A stretch of DNA of 64,000 bases from Centroberyx gerrardi (Eukaryota > Chordata > Actinopteri > Beryciformes > Berycidae): positions 13,008,690 to 13,072,689 of the forward strand of contig NC_135999.1 in assembly GCF_048128805.1 (NCBI RefSeq). Reading direction: 5' to 3'. The notes beneath the pieces were generated by a model that was given only the letters and a program-made list of their open reading frames with translations, was not told the DNA's origin and made no database searches. This document shows positions 63,911 to 64,000 of this stretch, piece by piece (the stretch's first letter is position 1; each line of letters opens with the position of its first letter). The position numbers were made by a program, and so were the translations under genes.

Positions 63911-64000
63911 CACAAAAGAACATTAATGGACGATGGCCATTCCTATGTAATATTCCACCTTGAAACCCATTAGCCTGCAGAATAGAACAGTAATGCTTAG

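Larger units (their letters stand above)
57156..64000. other. Upstream region of coro2a, probable 5' non-coding exons and introns
   Basis: About 6.8 kb with no recognisable coding sequence. The CT-rich acceptor at 57156 shows that transcribed sequence lies further upstream, and a candidate leader exon ends at 62344. The rest has GA and CA microsatellites, a short tandem duplication (58831-58898), a 12-base-arm inverted repeat (59899-59934), and GC-richer blocks at about 58120-58340 and 59110-59370 that could be regulatory. Confidence 0.45.

Overview
The window is nuclear DNA from a ray-finned (teleost) fish. Genes are multi-exon with compact GT-AG introns, TG/CA microsatellites are very dense, short non-autonomous hAT elements and L2- and I-type LINE fragments of kinds common in fish lie in introns and between genes, and the proteins resemble vertebrate orthologues. 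From memory, the human neighbourhood FOXE1-TRMO-HEMGN-ANP32B-CORO2A (9q22.33) matches the gene set and order here, so this is a conserved vertebrate synteny block.

Layout: 1-5.5 kb is the microsatellite-rich upstream flank of foxe1. Single-exon foxe1 lies at 5566-6669 (+). A gene-free flank runs to about 9.6 kb. Spag5 (astrin), with 24 coding exons, fills 9709-23270 (-). A degraded I-clade LINE lies at 24.1-25.2 kb (-). A single-exon ankyrin-repeat gene follows at 25517-26662 (-). Then come trmo (27680-32444, -, 6 exons), hemgn (33264-35420, -, 4 exons), an orphan exon-like ORF (36258-36368, -), anp32b (38537-44482, +, 7 exons), a gene-poor gap, and coro2a (49319-57155, -, 11 coding exons). 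The last 6.8 kb is probably the 5' non-coding part of coro2a. I derived all exon borders by hand from splice signals, frame and remembered similarity to human proteins. The reading frames close exactly: 1715 aa for Spag5, 478 for Trmo, 296 for Hemgn, 264 for Anp32b and 528 for Coro2a.

The genes do not form one pathway. Foxe1 is a thyroid/pharyngeal forkhead factor, Spag5 a spindle and kinetochore coiled-coil protein, Trmo a tRNA A37 methyltransferase, Hemgn a blood-cell nuclear regulator, Anp32b an acidic LRR histone/phosphatase-binding protein and Coro2a an actin-associated WD40 protein. They are linked by ancient synteny. Spag5 and the ankyrin gene sit between foxe1 and trmo, which is not the human arrangement as I recall it.

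Most worth a second look: four ~100-residue repeats encoded by the giant spag5 exon; the orphan 111-nt exon-like ORF upstream of hemgn; a small transposon family with TTAA-type ends present in both a spag5 and a coro2a intron; two hAT MITEs with 8-bp target duplications; CA/TG tracts abutting many coro2a splice sites; and a CxxC plus coiled-coil N-terminus on Trmo. I saw no retrovirus, Polinton, CRISPR array or complete tRNA gene.
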